Origin: Zingiber officinale
Taxonomy: Eukaryota > Streptophyta > Magnoliopsida > Zingiberales > Zingiberaceae
Length of the DNA stretch: 64,000 nucleotides
Reading direction: 5' to 3'
NCBI RefSeq assembly: GCF_018446385.1
Contig: NC_055990.1
Location: forward strand, 130,832,996 to 130,896,995
A program made the translations under genes and the position numbers. Below the pieces are notes generated by a model that ran no database searches, was not told where the DNA came from, and saw only the letters and a list, made by a program, of their open reading frames with translations. This document shows, one piece after another, positions 10,940-22,679 of the stretch. Every line of letters starts with the position of its first letter. Position 1 is the first letter of the stretch.

Positions 10940-12745
10940 AAATAGAATAGAGTTTACCACAAACACTACAACCAAGAGAATCCATAATCTATAAAGATAG
11001 ACATGGTAAATCAATAGTAAGATTTCATAATTATAAAACTTCAACTTCCCAAGAAGACCGTCAGGAAAATAACCAACCTACTTTAAATCTAATGAACATA
11101 AAAATTAATACACACTCACAAAAAGAAAAAGATAATTTCCTATTTTATGATGATTTAAATGAATACGTCTACCTTCCATTTGAAATAGCTAATTATTTTA
11201 CACAAGAAGATCTTACAGAAATAGAAACTTTCGACATACTGCATCATAAGCTAGACGAAGATTGGATGTTATATTTTGATGAGGGCCATAATATTATAGC
11301 TAAAAAGAAAGACTACTTTTCCAACGTTGCTTTAATGAATCCTGCAGAATCTAGTGCTACCAATACACCACAACCTTTACAGGTAAGATATCCAGAAAGT
11401 TCTATAAGAACTATGGATTATGGAGATGGGCATCCTCCAAGAACACAAATTCACCCTTATACCAACAATAATCCTTTGTTAAGAACTATAGGGAAAAGAA
11501 GACCACCAGAAATTACATACTTTGGAAAGAATTCAGTTTTACTTAATATAGGAGAATGTGACGACCCACAAATGTATGACACTTATTTAGAACAATGGAT
11601 AGTCTCTGTCAAAAGAGACTACCAGGCAAAACATGAATTAGATATAGAATCTGGTGAAGCCATGATAAGAGTAGGAGAAAATTATTTAGGTGATGTAGCT
11701 AGAGCAGCATGGGAATCTTATAAAACTACTCACCCTGAAGAAATAGCTAGGATTGCTTCACAAGGTAATAATATACTTAATTTTTGTTATACTATCCACA
11801 GACTTTTTATAGCAAGAGACGCTAATACAGGATTAGATATTAGACAAAAAGAGGCTATGAGAGATTTAGAACAATTACAACTTTTTAATTGGAATTGGAT
11901 TAAACCTTTTTGCAATGACTTTCTTGCCTTAACAGCAGTATCAGGAAATTACTGTAACCCGGAATTAGGAGAACGACTATTTAGTAAACTTCCAGGGGAA
12001 TTAGGAAAGGAAATACACAAGGCCTGGACAGATATAAAAGTAGCACCACAATATGACAATATAGGAATACGTATACAACATATAATTTCTGTATTAAAAG
12101 AAAAATGTACTTACATCCATATTCAAAAACAACTTAAAAACCAGCAATATGGGTTTTGTAGTCAAATATATACCCCACAACAGTATGGTTCAATGGCACC
12201 TAAACAAAAACAAAAGCATTATAGAAATACTAAAGCAACTACACAACCTGCTAAAACTAAAAATGTCAGGCCAAGAAAAACATATTATGTTAGGAAAAGC
12301 AGAGAAAAGAAACCATATTTGAATAAAGAAAAACATGTCAGAAAATATAAACCAAAGAAAACATATGCTAATACTATTACTTGTTTTGCTTGTAATGAAC
12401 CAGGACATTTGTCATATGCCTGCCCAAATAAGAAAAACTTATACACAAGAGAAGCTAAATTAGTTACCTGTACAAATTTAGATTTAGTAGAAATTCAATC
12501 AGATGTCTCAGACACATCTTCTATCTATTCTATTATTTCTGTAGATGATATGGAAGAAATTCCCCCCTCTTCTGACTATAGCTTAGTAAACTCCTTTCTA
12601 CAACACCCATACTACACAGACTTTGATAACAATTCAATAAACCTAGAACCAGAATTATGGAATGACTCTCCTATCATGGATACCAACTTAATGCTTACAC
12701 AACTAAATACAAACTTAGGTGAATTCAATTGTACACATGATTAGA
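10940..12745 (+). pseudogene. EPV1 coat protein region (fossil)
   Basis: A 550-codon open frame from 11092, with the same frame open a further 50 codons upstream, suggesting that the coat protein was the second half of a longer product. The middle (about 11700-12170) has the pattern of caulimovirid capsid proteins. It is followed by a lysine/arginine-rich stretch and a CCHC zinc knuckle, CFACNEPGHLSYACP (about 12382-12426), that would bind RNA. The element is dead as a whole. Confidence 0.8.
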
Positions 12746-12779
12746 AATTAAAAACTGGAACATATAATATACCCTGCTA

Positions 12780-13611
12780 TTTGTGTAGTTATTATCCAGC
12801 TATTGATAAAAGAGGTACCTGTATGACTTGCAAGAAACATGCCTGTAATTTGTGTCTTCAGAGTTATTTTAATGTTCTAATCCCAATAACACAGGCCACT
12901 AAAAGTAGTACTAGAAATATCCTTTTAGAAACAAGAGTATCAACATTAGAAACCAGAATAAACCAACTAGAAACTCATGTGGATATAATAACAAACCAAA
13001 TAGAAGAACTAATATCACAAGAGTCGTTACCATCTAACAAGGATAAAAGTTTACAAATAACAGAATCACCAAACACTGATATGGTTTTTATAAAAACCCC
13101 TAGTATTTGTAATACAAATAAAACCCTTGATGTTAGGGTAAAATGCTTAGTAAATATACATGGCCATGAATTTACATTACAAGCTTTCTTAGATAGTGGA
13201 GCCACTAATTCAACTATAGATGATGCTACACTTTTGTCTATTTTACCTAAAAATTTAATTAAAACTTCATCACAACCTTTAATTAGTACACAATTTGATG
13301 GCCAGCAACTTACTAGTACCCAATTTGTCACAAACATACATATAAAATTTTATAATAACTGTGGCACCTATAGTACTCCCCAAACTCTCTCCAAATTATG
13401 GGTTAAACCATTACTACATCAGAATATTCACCTTATCCTAGGACTAAATTTTCTTATATCACCAGACAGGGCCTTTTTACTTACACAAGATTATGCTCTA
13501 TTCTTCTCTAATCCAATAGTTGCACCTATTGTGTCAGACTACCTCTCAGTAGTTAAGCCTTTAACAGCTTCAACAGAAACCCGAACCCAGTCTAAGGACA
13601 ATACTTGCTAG
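12780..13611 (+). pseudogene. EPV1 aspartic protease region (fossil)
   Basis: Begins with a cysteine-rich stretch and a heptad-like segment (about 12920-13020). A retropepsin-like domain with the FLDSGATNS active-site motif follows at about 13190-13215, and the fold continues to about 13480. In the family it would process the polyprotein. Confidence 0.75.
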
Positions 13612-13699
13612 TGTACTATAAAAGGGACATGCAAACAGATGTCATCCTGTGACCTTGCCTTTTCTGAATATCAGGAAAACTAGACTTACTTGGCTGGAC

Positions 13700-15215
13700 A
13701 ATCCCTCTAAATGATCTTTCCTCATGGGATATTCCTAATGATCTACTTCTCCCTAAACAATTACTTCAAACTATTAACACCCATCAGCCAGATATAGACT
13801 CTCTTATATCTCGACTAGAAAAACTAGAGATTATTGGCGACAACCCAACCAAATACTGGGAAAGAGATAAAATTTATTGTAAATTAGCAATCATTAACCC
13901 TGATCTAACTATTAAGGCCCAAGACTTAAGATACACAAACTGGGAAACTGAGGAATGCAAAACACATATTCAACAATTACTACACTTAGGAGCCATTCAA
14001 AGATCTACCTCTAGACATAGAAGCCCAGCTTTTATAGTAAATAAAGGAGCTGAACAAAAACGAGGACAATCCCGAATGGTATTTAATTACAAAAGGCTAA
14101 ATGATAACTGCCAGGAAGATGACTATAAAATACCAGATAAAGACAAACTTCTGAATAAAATTCAACATTCTAAATGGTACTCAAAGTTCGATTTGAAATC
14201 AGGATTCTGGCAGGTACGGATGCACCCAGACTCAATAGAATGGACAACTTTTTCTTGTCCTGAAGGCCACTTTGAGTGGCTTGTTATGCCTTTTGGTCTT
14301 AAAACAGCTCCTCAAATATTTCAACGAAAAATGGATGATATTTTTAGAAATGTTGCTCACTTCACCTGTGTCTACATAGACGATATTTTAGTTTTTTCCA
14401 AAACTAAACAAGAACACTATGCTCATTTACATACAATCTTCAATTTATTTGAAAAACATGGTTTGATTATTTCAAGAAAGAAAATGAAACTAGCTGTTAC
14501 ACATGTTGAATTCTTAGGGGCTGAAATAGGCCAAGGACAAATCACTTTACAACCTCATATTTCAGCTAAGATTTTGGCCTTTTCAGACAAAATGGAAGAC
14601 ACTAAAACTTTAAGAAGCTTTTCTAGGTCTTCTAAATTATGCAAGACCCTATCTAAAAGATATAGGAAAAATTAGTGGACCATTATACAATAAGACATCT
14701 TTGACAGGACAAAAACATTTTAACCAACAAGATATTGCTTTAGTTCAGTAAATCAAACAACTGTTAAAACTATCCCTAAGTTAACTTTACCTCTTGACTT
14801 CAATTATTTAATTATTGAAACAGATGGTTGTGAGACTGGTTGGGGTGGTATCTTATATCGCAAAAATTCCAAATATGAACCTAAATCATCAGAAGCTTTA
14901 TGTCGTTATGCTTCTGGAAAATACCATGAAAAAGGACACTTAACATCATTAGATTATGAAATTTTAGCTGTTATTTACTGCTTAGAAGCTTTTAGACTAT
15001 TTATTTGTAACAAACCAGAAATCCTTATTAGAACAGACTGTGAAGCCATAGTCAAATACGGTCAACAAACTAAAACAGTCAGAAAAGGCCTCAGTACAAA
15101 GCGTTGGTTAAAATTTACAGATACCATAATCAATAAAGGACTTAAGATACAATGGGAACATATTAAAGGGGTTAATAATTCTTTAGCAGATACATTATCA
15201 AGATTGTTACATTGA
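13700..15215 (+). pseudogene. EPV1 reverse transcriptase and RNase H region (fossil)
   Basis: Reverse transcriptase motifs are clear: FDLKSGFWQVRMHP (about 14190-14230), VMPFGLKTAPQIFQ (about 14285-14325) and the catalytic YIDDILVFS (about 14373-14400). An RNase H region with an ETDGCETGWGG motif (about 14818-14850) and a later ADTLSRL end (about 15187-15210) follows. The region is interrupted a few times. Confidence 0.85.
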
Positions 15216-15234
15216 CATTTTTAATCCTTACAGG

Positions 15235-16842
15235 ATGGATAGACCAAGAAAAGTTCGTACTTTTTCCACCAAAACCATGCGTTTTGGCACTCAAGATTTA
15301 CAACTTTTCACACAACCAGAAGATCATTTTCGCTTTGTTGGCAGAGATAGACTTGACCACATCCAAAATTGTCTTATTGACAATATTTGGCATATCCCTA
15401 CACTTCCAGGAAGCTCTGAACATAAAATTGCAGTAATAAATGCTCTTTCCAATTACTTTCTTACCACTATCCAGAAACCAGCAGGAAAGAAATTTTCCTG
15501 TTACGTGGTCTTTTCAGGACCCCAGGCAGGGGTATACTCTACATGGGAAGAAACCAATTTAGCCATTCAAAACCTAGAACATCCATACTTTAAAGGCTAC
15601 TATTCACTTGATGAGGCTTTTACAGCAGCCAAAGCCCATCTAGGACCACATTTCTTTGTGAGTACAACTCTGCAAACAACACCAATACAAGCTACTAGCC
15701 CTGATACGAATACTTTTACTTATGCTCAAGTTGTGCAACATACTCCGGAGAATAACCTGGCAGAACCTTCAACAGAACACACCAATACTCCTATTAGACC
15801 AGATTACCTAACTTTGGCTCAACTTAAAGAACAAAATAAGGCTATAGCTTTACAAAGAGCATCTGAGATACGCCTGGCAGGTTTCCCAAATACTATTCCT
15901 GAGGATATTCATACTTATGTTCGCAGTTTGGCTGAAATATCTACTTTACAAACGTTTATAGAATTATGTGAAGCCCTAAAAGCTTTTCACAAAACACCTC
16001 CTGAAGGAATGACTATTGTATATGAAGCTGAGTTCAGCTCAAAACTTAAATGCCAGAAGAAAGGATCACCTTGCATAGAATCAGATAAATATGGATGTCA
16101 ATGCCAGCTTCTCTATGCCTTCAGAAGAGCTAACATGGATTATGAATCCTACATTACTACGGCTTACAAAGGGAGACAAATTACCCCTTTTACTCTTCTT
16201 GATTATGGCCTCTTACATAAATTATGGATTCATGACCCAGATTCAGTTAAAGATTTCCCAAAGAAACTTGGTACTGTTATTTCTACTGCTTTGGAAGAAG
16301 AAGAAACGTTTGTAGTATGCACATTTGATAGTACTCCTCCAGAGTGGCTGGATCTCAAGATAGAGTCAGCCCGACATTTAGTAAAAATTGACGTAAATGA
16401 AGTTGGCGGTTACCAAGCCGAGTTACATGACTATCCTACAGACCCAGACTGTGATTGGGAAGCTTCTCCCTCCTTTTCAGACCAACTCAAACACTGGAGA
16501 GCTTCAGTCCAAGGGACGCATTGGGGCTGGGACAGACTTGAAGATCCTGATACCTATCTCCTAGTTGGCGAATCATTTACTGAAAAAATTTATTGGCCAA
16601 AAGATATGGGTACCAGATTTTTCCCTTTTCACTTTACTACACAGCATACTACTCTGTTTCAACATTACCAGAAGAAGACAGAGAGAATGAGTAACAAGAG
16701 GTTAGAAAGTTCTGCCCTTTCAGCTAGAGCCTATCGAGCTGCCTTAGCCATACACAGAGCACCAAATCAAGCTTCCAGCTCACAAGCACCATCTTTAGAC
16801 TCAACCGGAGAAGACAACATTGATAATATGATGGACAGCTAA
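15235..16842 (+). pseudogene. EPV1 transactivator / inclusion-body protein frame (fossil)
   Basis: An open frame of 535 codons. The stretch around 15490-15660 (CYVVFSGPQAGVYSTWEE and a following YYSLDEAFTAAKAHLG) is the RNase H-like N-terminal fold found in P6 translational transactivators of caulimoviruses and relatives. In the family this protein lets ribosomes reinitiate on the polycistronic RNA and forms the inclusion bodies. It starts just after the end of pol. It reads open, unlike pol; the element is still incomplete. Confidence 0.8.
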
Positions 16843-16953
16843 GAATGACAACCACCTTACTCAACAGCGCCACCACTACTCAACAGCTATATGATGGACA
16901 GCCAAGAATGACAACCACCGTACTCAACAGTTTCACCACTACTCAACAGTGCC
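16828..16953 (+). repeat. 63-bp direct duplication at the end of the EPV1 transactivator
   Basis: Two adjacent copies beginning ATGATGGACAGC at 16828 and 16891, with a few differences. The copies lie over the transactivator stop and about 120-250 bp upstream of the viral TATA box, where caulimovirid promoters have enhancer elements. Confidence 0.75.
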
Positions 16954-17077
16954 ACCACTCACCAATGTCTCCACTAAAATCAATACTTCCTTCCACCTGT
17001 CTTACTTTCCAAGATGCTTTCCTTCCCTCCTAAGCAAATGTTTTCCTTCCTCCCGAAGACATCCATCTACTCTTGCC

Positions 17078-17084
17078 TATAAAA
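17078..17084 (+). promoter_or_regulatory. EPV1 pregenomic RNA promoter TATA box
   Basis: TATAAAA followed by GG in a C/T-rich context downstream of the transactivator, the expected place for the single main promoter of a caulimovirid. Repeated CAGTATGTAA motifs follow at about 17205-17285. Confidence 0.6.
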
Positions 17085-17370
17085 GGCCATCTTCCTCTGC
17101 CTCCCAAGGCATTCGCAGAAGCACAACCCTCTCTCACTCTTTACCTCCTCAAGCTCTTGCAACTCCCTTTCCAGCTCTCTTTCAAAATCCTTCTTTTCTC
17201 CCTGTAAGTATGTAAAATATGTCAATTTCAGTATGTAATTTTCAGTATGTAATGTCTGTTAAAAATTTCGGTCTCAGTATGTAAAAATTATGTAATTATT
17301 AGTTTGCTGAGTGTAATCCCCTTTAAAATTTCTCCATTATATAAATCCATACTTGTTTTATAATGACAAA

Positions 17371-17399
17371 ATTATTATTATTATTATTATTATTATTAT
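17371..17399. repeat. (ATT)n microsatellite
   Basis: About nine to ten uninterrupted ATT units just beyond the viral leader. Confidence 0.9.
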
Positions 17400-17449
17400 G
17401 TATAGTTGGTTTTATAACTAAGGGTAATCTAGTAAAATATTAAACTAGG

Positions 17450-17576
17450 TTATTCATTAAAACCTTCAAATAAACAATATTTGATTATGTTTTATTCCCC
17501 ATAACCTTGGTTATGTGATTATCCGGTAATCACATAATCAAGGTTATACATGATAACTTAAACCAAACACATCCAT
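17450..17576. repeat. Right arm of the MITE-like pair, with a long hairpin
   Basis: Ends AAACCAAACACATCC, the imperfect inverse of the left arm at 10293. It contains a near-perfect palindrome at 17501-17547: two 21-base arms (17501-17521 and 17527-17547) around a five-base loop, with one mismatch. Short transposons of the PIF/Harbinger type often have this shape. Confidence 0.5.
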
Positions 17577-17599
17577 TATTATATTACTTAAGTGTTAAT

Positions 17600-18790
17600 A
17601 GTGATACGGTAAAGAGGAAAGGTGCCACGTGGATGATGAGGGCAATTCAGACATTTTGGATTTTTCCCGTTTTGGAGGATTCGGTCTAGGGGGCTCCGTT
17701 TTTTCCGCCTCAGGCAAGCCGCTGGGCCGTTTCTCCCTCTCCCTTACGATCTCCGCACTCTCGCCCACCCTCTCTCTAGCCGCAGCCGACACAGCAGTCT
17801 ACCGTCGCAGCTCTTCCATCCGCAGCCTGCCACCGTCGTCACAACGCTGTCGGAGCAGCCTCCTTTGCCATGAGCAGCCTGCCCGAGTCGCCATATTCTC
17901 TTTCGCGATCAGGCAGCCGATTTCCTCCCTCTTGCCATATCCTCCGGAGAATCATTGCCCTCTCCGCCAGCCATCCCGTCGTTGGCATTCTCCTCACCTC
18001 TGCCGCCGGATCCGCGCCTCACGCATGCCGCCGGACTAGTGCTTTCCTCTTTCTCTCGCACAAGACGCCGCCTCCGACGCCGGCCGTCTCCGTGGCTGGC
18101 CCCCTTTTTTCCCTCACGCATTCCTTGCCATCTCCGCCGACTGACCTCTCGATCCCGTGCTGCTGTTTTTGACATCCACGCCCCCAGCGTGTTGTTTTTG
18201 GCCGCCGCTGTTATATTCTAGCCTGCGAGCCACGGTTGTGGTCCAGTCCGTGTGTCGTGTATCGGCCTGCGTACTTATCGTATTTCAGCTTACGTATTGT
18301 GTTTTGACCTTCATGTCATTGTTGTATTCAGGTCTGTGTGCCACTTTCATACTCCGGCCTGAGATTTAGTTGTGTGTATTCAAGTTGTATGCCGTCTTTC
18401 GAATTCATGCCGCATATAGTTTCGTCTCGTCGCATTCAGATCCATGCAGCCTTCGGCTTTGCGCCTTGCCTCAGGCTTCGTATAGCTTCCGGTCCGCTCT
18501 TGCGGGCTTGGTATGTTTTATATTCAATCATTTCATTACGTACTGTTTATCTTTTTTTTTTTTAATTTTCTTCACCAGAGACTGACTTGAACGTCGAAAT
18601 GTTAGATCGGGACAGTCTTGTTTTCTAATAACCTTATAGGCACCATGGACCGAAGACTTTTGGATACCTTCAGTCCTTCTCTTTTTTGAGAGTCCAACGA
18701 TTCAGTCAACATAGAAGAGAGCTCATCAACCCTCTCCCCTTGGATTATGGAGACTTGGTATACATCTCAACCACATCACCAGCCTTCTAT
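17600..18790. repeat. Block A of the tandem unit (unit 2 copy), GC-rich, unknown
   Basis: GC- and CpG-rich for the first 600 bp, then a T-rich part with loose repeats of a CCTGCGTAC...TATTC type, then a short stretch around 18640-18790. It is homologous to 45666-45776 plus 55744-56820, which flank the copia element. Several frames of 60-136 codons exist but none is shared intact between the two copies, so I do not call a gene. It resembles a promoter with leader, or part of an old element. Confidence 0.55.
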
Positions 18791-20545
18791 TGATCTCAAC
18801 TTTTAGACGGGATCACTTAGTGAAATTTAAGATCTTTAAATCTCCGAATGTTCAAAGAAATTTAAGATTTCTCAATCTTTTTGATGAGACTTGAAAAATG
18901 GATTAGTGAAGTTTCGAAATTTGTATAAAAATGAAATTATGATGCAGAATAGATATGCCTCCTGATTTATCTCATAAAGTAATCATCTCTCTTAAAAACT
19001 TCAACTGTTCATTAAATATTTTGGGGTTTATGTTGGCATCTATTGGCACTAACTGAGAGAGGTCTTCTCTCTATCTCCTATTTGTAATTTGATGATTTAC
19101 CTTTTATTTTCCTACAAATTTACTAAGTATGATAGGGTTTATTACTCCATTAGTGCAAGCCAAAAGTTTAGATAAATTTATTTTAAACAAAATAATTTAT
19201 GATAAATCAGTCTAAAATCATAATATCCTAAATTTCCTAACGAGTTGCACATTACTCATGCTCGCATCCTTCTTCGCTCATAGAAATTCCAATGTTATCA
19301 TGTCTATGTATTTATGTATTTTGTGTCAATGAAATTGTATTTTTGATTTTAAGTTTTATTATTCGAGTAAAAAGTTCAAGTTAAAATTATAATGATATCT
19401 ATGTATATATAGTTATGCAACTTCGTTGAAATAAACATGGACACTTGATGATGACTTGGTAGCTCCAGGTCAAATAAAAGTCTGAGAAAATATTACGGGA
19501 CATTCAAAAGACAATAGGACAAGAAGGGTCAAGGTGCAAATTAATTGAAGAAGACGAATTATATAGATGAAGAAGAAAGGATGATATATGAAACAAACTA
19601 AGGGTTTGCGAGTAATCTAATGGGAAATAACTTCATGGCCAAGATGAGTTGTAACTTGTAAGGTAAACTCTTAAGTGAACTAAGAACGGAGAGAATTGAA
19701 TATAGGAAAATGTAGTCTTCAACTTAGGCAAAGACTTGGCTAGTAGGATGGTTCTCGTTTGATTGTAGATAGTTTTTAGTCAATTGGTGATTGAGTTGAC
19801 TAGATAATCAACTTAAGTTGATATACCAATTAATAAATAGAATATTTATATTCATGATTGAATTAGTCGGATAGTTAACTAATCTTGAATCAGCCAACTA
19901 ATATTTTCTATTATAGTAGAAGAGTTAAAAATAATCATTAATCTAACAAAGTTGAAGGACAATTGTTGGATGACCTAAAGGTTACCGGAGAAAAAACTAA
20001 AAATATTGTAATGAGAAAAGTAATTAACTGATGGTGGATCCAATCTGTTGATTAACAAGGGAACGATTTAGGATTGACATTTAAATTTATTTGTATTTGC
20101 ATTGTCAAGTCTATCTTATGTAATCATAGCCTAAATTTTCTACCTCTAAATGTTCTATTGTAAAAAAGATAGTAATATATTTTATTCACCTTCAGAAGAA
20201 ATCCAAGAAAGAGAAAAGCTAGTGGACTTTGAGAAATGACTAGTTGAAAATTCATAAAAAGTGGAATAGGAGGAAAGATGGTTCTGAATCGGATTACTTA
20301 GCATGCTAACATTGCAAATCTATTGCAATTGACCTTTCTAAGTTATTAGAAGTATAAACTAACTTCACAAGAAAAATACTACTCAGCTATGAGACTGGAT
20401 TCTCTCGTCCATTTTGTATGGATCAAGAGATGGTTCATCCAAAATCTGATAAAATAATCTTTTCATTCTTGGTTAAAAAAAACAGAAAATTAGCTACCAG
20501 AACAATGAACTTCTCATATCCATGACTTTAGATATAATATACACT
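18790..20545. repeat. Block B of tandem unit 2, intergenic
   Basis: Homologous to 3295-6060 without the 860-bp insertion and with other length differences. No gene is seen. Confidence 0.65.
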
Positions 20546-20870
20546 TAGAACGTGCAATTTGATGGAAATTAGAAATTGTATACTCAAAAACTTGTTAAAT
20601 ACAACTATCATAATCCTATGTTATTTATAAATAACATGGGATCTTTCTAGTCAAACTTATTTTTAAAAACTAGCTATGCTATCATGCCCCATAAGACTTA
20701 AACAGGGTTAAACCCATACATTTGATGAAGTTTCTTTTTACATCATAAAAGCATGCCAGCAACTTCAATTCGAAGAATAAAGCACTTCAATACTCACTTT
20801 TATAAAGACTTGGTTATCTGATTCGCATCGGAACATGCCTTTGTATCCCCACTCAAGAACAACTATGACT

Positions 20871-21377
20871 TCAAATTTTCTCCAACTTCTTAGCCATCAC
20901 AACAGGATTCTCTTTGGCTAACACCACTCGGCCAGCAGCCTTGTAGTCGAAAGAGCATTCATGTGCCTCAGAGTACCTATGAGAGGAACAGAATGCGCCG
21001 CCACACCGGCATTTGAAACCAATTAAACCTATCTTTTTCTGGCATTGGGCACATCGGTTAGCCGGTTGCTTCTTCAACAATCCCTTCAGTTGATCGTCGA
21101 CAACCTTGGGCTCACTTGGCCCATCCACTTTACTCAAACCTTCAGTGTGGTTGATCTGCACAGAAGAAGATGGAATAATCTGCGGTTTCTCCACTTCTGT
21201 TATAGGGGAAGAAACCATCGACTCATGTTTCATGGCAATATCCTTGTAGCATTTGGAGCAGAGGTTATTGCTCATGGCAGTTCCAAAAAACCCACATTTG
21301 TTTGCACATAAAATGGGGACTTCAGGTGTTTCGCAGTCAGTTTGTTCGGTATCCTTTTTCCAGCTCTCTTGCGCCAT
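20871..21377 (-). CDS. A20/AN1 zinc-finger stress-associated protein, copy 2
   Basis: Intact 168-residue protein with the same A20 (C24, C28, C40, C43) and AN1 (C109 to C141) ligands as copy 1. Compared with copy 1 it has S36, H51, I68, L100 and V159. H51, L100 and V159 are shared with copy 3, while S36 and I68 are its own. The predicted role is as for the family: ubiquitin binding through A20 and a role in stress signalling. The putative 5'-UTR intron signals are kept (GTATGT at 22066-22061, acceptor ending at 21407, minus strand), as is the TATA box. Its promoter region is within the homogenised core, so copies 1-3 probably share regulation. About 2.2 kb upstream of its start lies a 21-kb CACTA element, which could alter expression; that is inference. 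Confidence 0.93.
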   Translation of the reverse strand: MAQESWKKDTEQTDCETPEVPILCANKCGFFGTAMSNNLCSKCYKDIAMKHESMVSSPITEVEKPQIIPSSSVQINHTEGLSKVDGPSEPKVVDDQLKGLLKKQPANRCAQCQKKIGLIGFKCRCGGAFCSSHRYSEAHECSFDYKAAGRVVLAKENPVVMAKKLEKI

Positions 21378-22197
21378 TCAGACTCGAACACCTTACTTTT
21401 TCTCCTCTGATTTTTGGTGAGGCAAAATCGAGAGGCAGGTCCCAGATATTAATGGAGTCATAACAAAATATCAAAAAGATGATCAACATCGAGTAAGTCA
21501 GGTTAATTCGATCAAGGTAAAACAGCGAACAAAAGAAAGGGAAGATAAGGACCAGATTGAGCACAAATAAAAGAGAGTTTTATATTTCGAAGGAATATAG
21601 AACGATATTAGCACAGGAGAATACCATACATATAAAACGATCTGTGGAAGAATAAGAACTCAATTCAGAAGTAGAAACTCAACAAGACCAATTAGATGGC
21701 AACCAAAATCCAAAAAGAAGGGATATATTGGAACAAATTCCGATCTTCAGCTTGTAGATAACTCAATTAACAAAGACACAACGAAAAGGAAAGATCCCGT
21801 TACAATCACGATCCTCGAAAAGAGAAATACAAAATTAACAAGATAACCTTGAATTTACAAGGAAAAAAAAAAGGCAAATTGTACAATCCAAAGAACTTTG
21901 GTTGAATCCCCTTCCAAAAGCCAGAAAGCAACCAAATCCCTCCGTGGAACCAAAAAGAGGAATCCTATCTCCAATCCATAGAAGAATAAACGCTATCTCA
22001 ATCTTGGAAAAAGCGCGAAAAAATCGTATCTTTAAAATTCAATCGAGACACAGAGACAAGACATACAAGAAGATGAGCCGATCGAAGCGAAATAGCAAGT
22101 CAGAGATGGTCGAGGACGCGATGGCCTCCACTAAATCGAAGGGCGAACTGAGATCAAAGAGCAGGAGATATGGAGGAGTTAGAGAAGGGGGCTGGGG

Positions 22198-22205
22198 TTT
22201 TTATA
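22198..22205 (-). promoter_or_regulatory. TATA box of SAP copy 2
   Basis: TATAAAAA on the minus strand, in the same sequence context and at the same distance from the start codon as in copy 1. Confidence 0.6.
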
Positions 22206-22679
22206 GTACGAATTTGGGCGACTGTTGCCCCTGATGGGGAATAAAAAACAAATATTAGCTTCACGCGCTTAATGGCTACCCAGTGATTAACATTATTATT
22301 ATTGGTTTACTTTTGCTTGGGCACCGAAACTATTGGAGGTAAGAATAGGTCTTTTTTTTAGGAGATCTTTAAAAATTATGTTAATGGTTTGAATTATAAA
22401 TTTGTTGGTTTGTTAAAAAAAAAATCCAGAAAAATTAGTCAATCCGTTACGGCCAAAAAAGGAGATTTTTTTTTTGGCATGTCTGGGTTCATTTAGTAAT
22501 TGATACGATCATATCTTAATTAAAATAAATAATTTATCAAACATTACTAAAATAAACTAGGTTAAGTCTGATTTGATGATTACAAATCGTGAAGTTACAT
22601 AAATATTATCAATAATGATGGCAAAAAATAACAGAAATTTTGAATTGTTTTCATATTGAAATTTGTCTATTTATTAATA

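Larger units (their letters stand above)
10935..17400 (+). mobile_element. Endogenous pararetrovirus 1 (Caulimoviridae, cavemovirus/solendovirus-like), partial fossil
   Basis: Parts in order: a short stretch that may be the tail of a movement-protein region, coat protein, aspartic protease, reverse transcriptase with RNase H, a separate transactivator frame, then a promoter region. A transactivator gene after pol, and a coat protein in a frame with upstream protein, suggest a cavemovirus- or solendovirus-like member, not a badnavirus. Most of the movement protein and the primer site are absent, so it is less than a genome. The pol region has about four breaks, while the coat protein and transactivator frames still read open. 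There is no LTR and no target duplication, as expected for these viruses. It lies between MITE-like arms at 10293 and 17576. Confidence 0.85.

Noticed and set aside
17595-18585. Several 60-136-codon frames in block A
   Set aside because: They do not correspond to frames in the other block A copy at 55744-56820; GC-rich DNA gives long chance frames.
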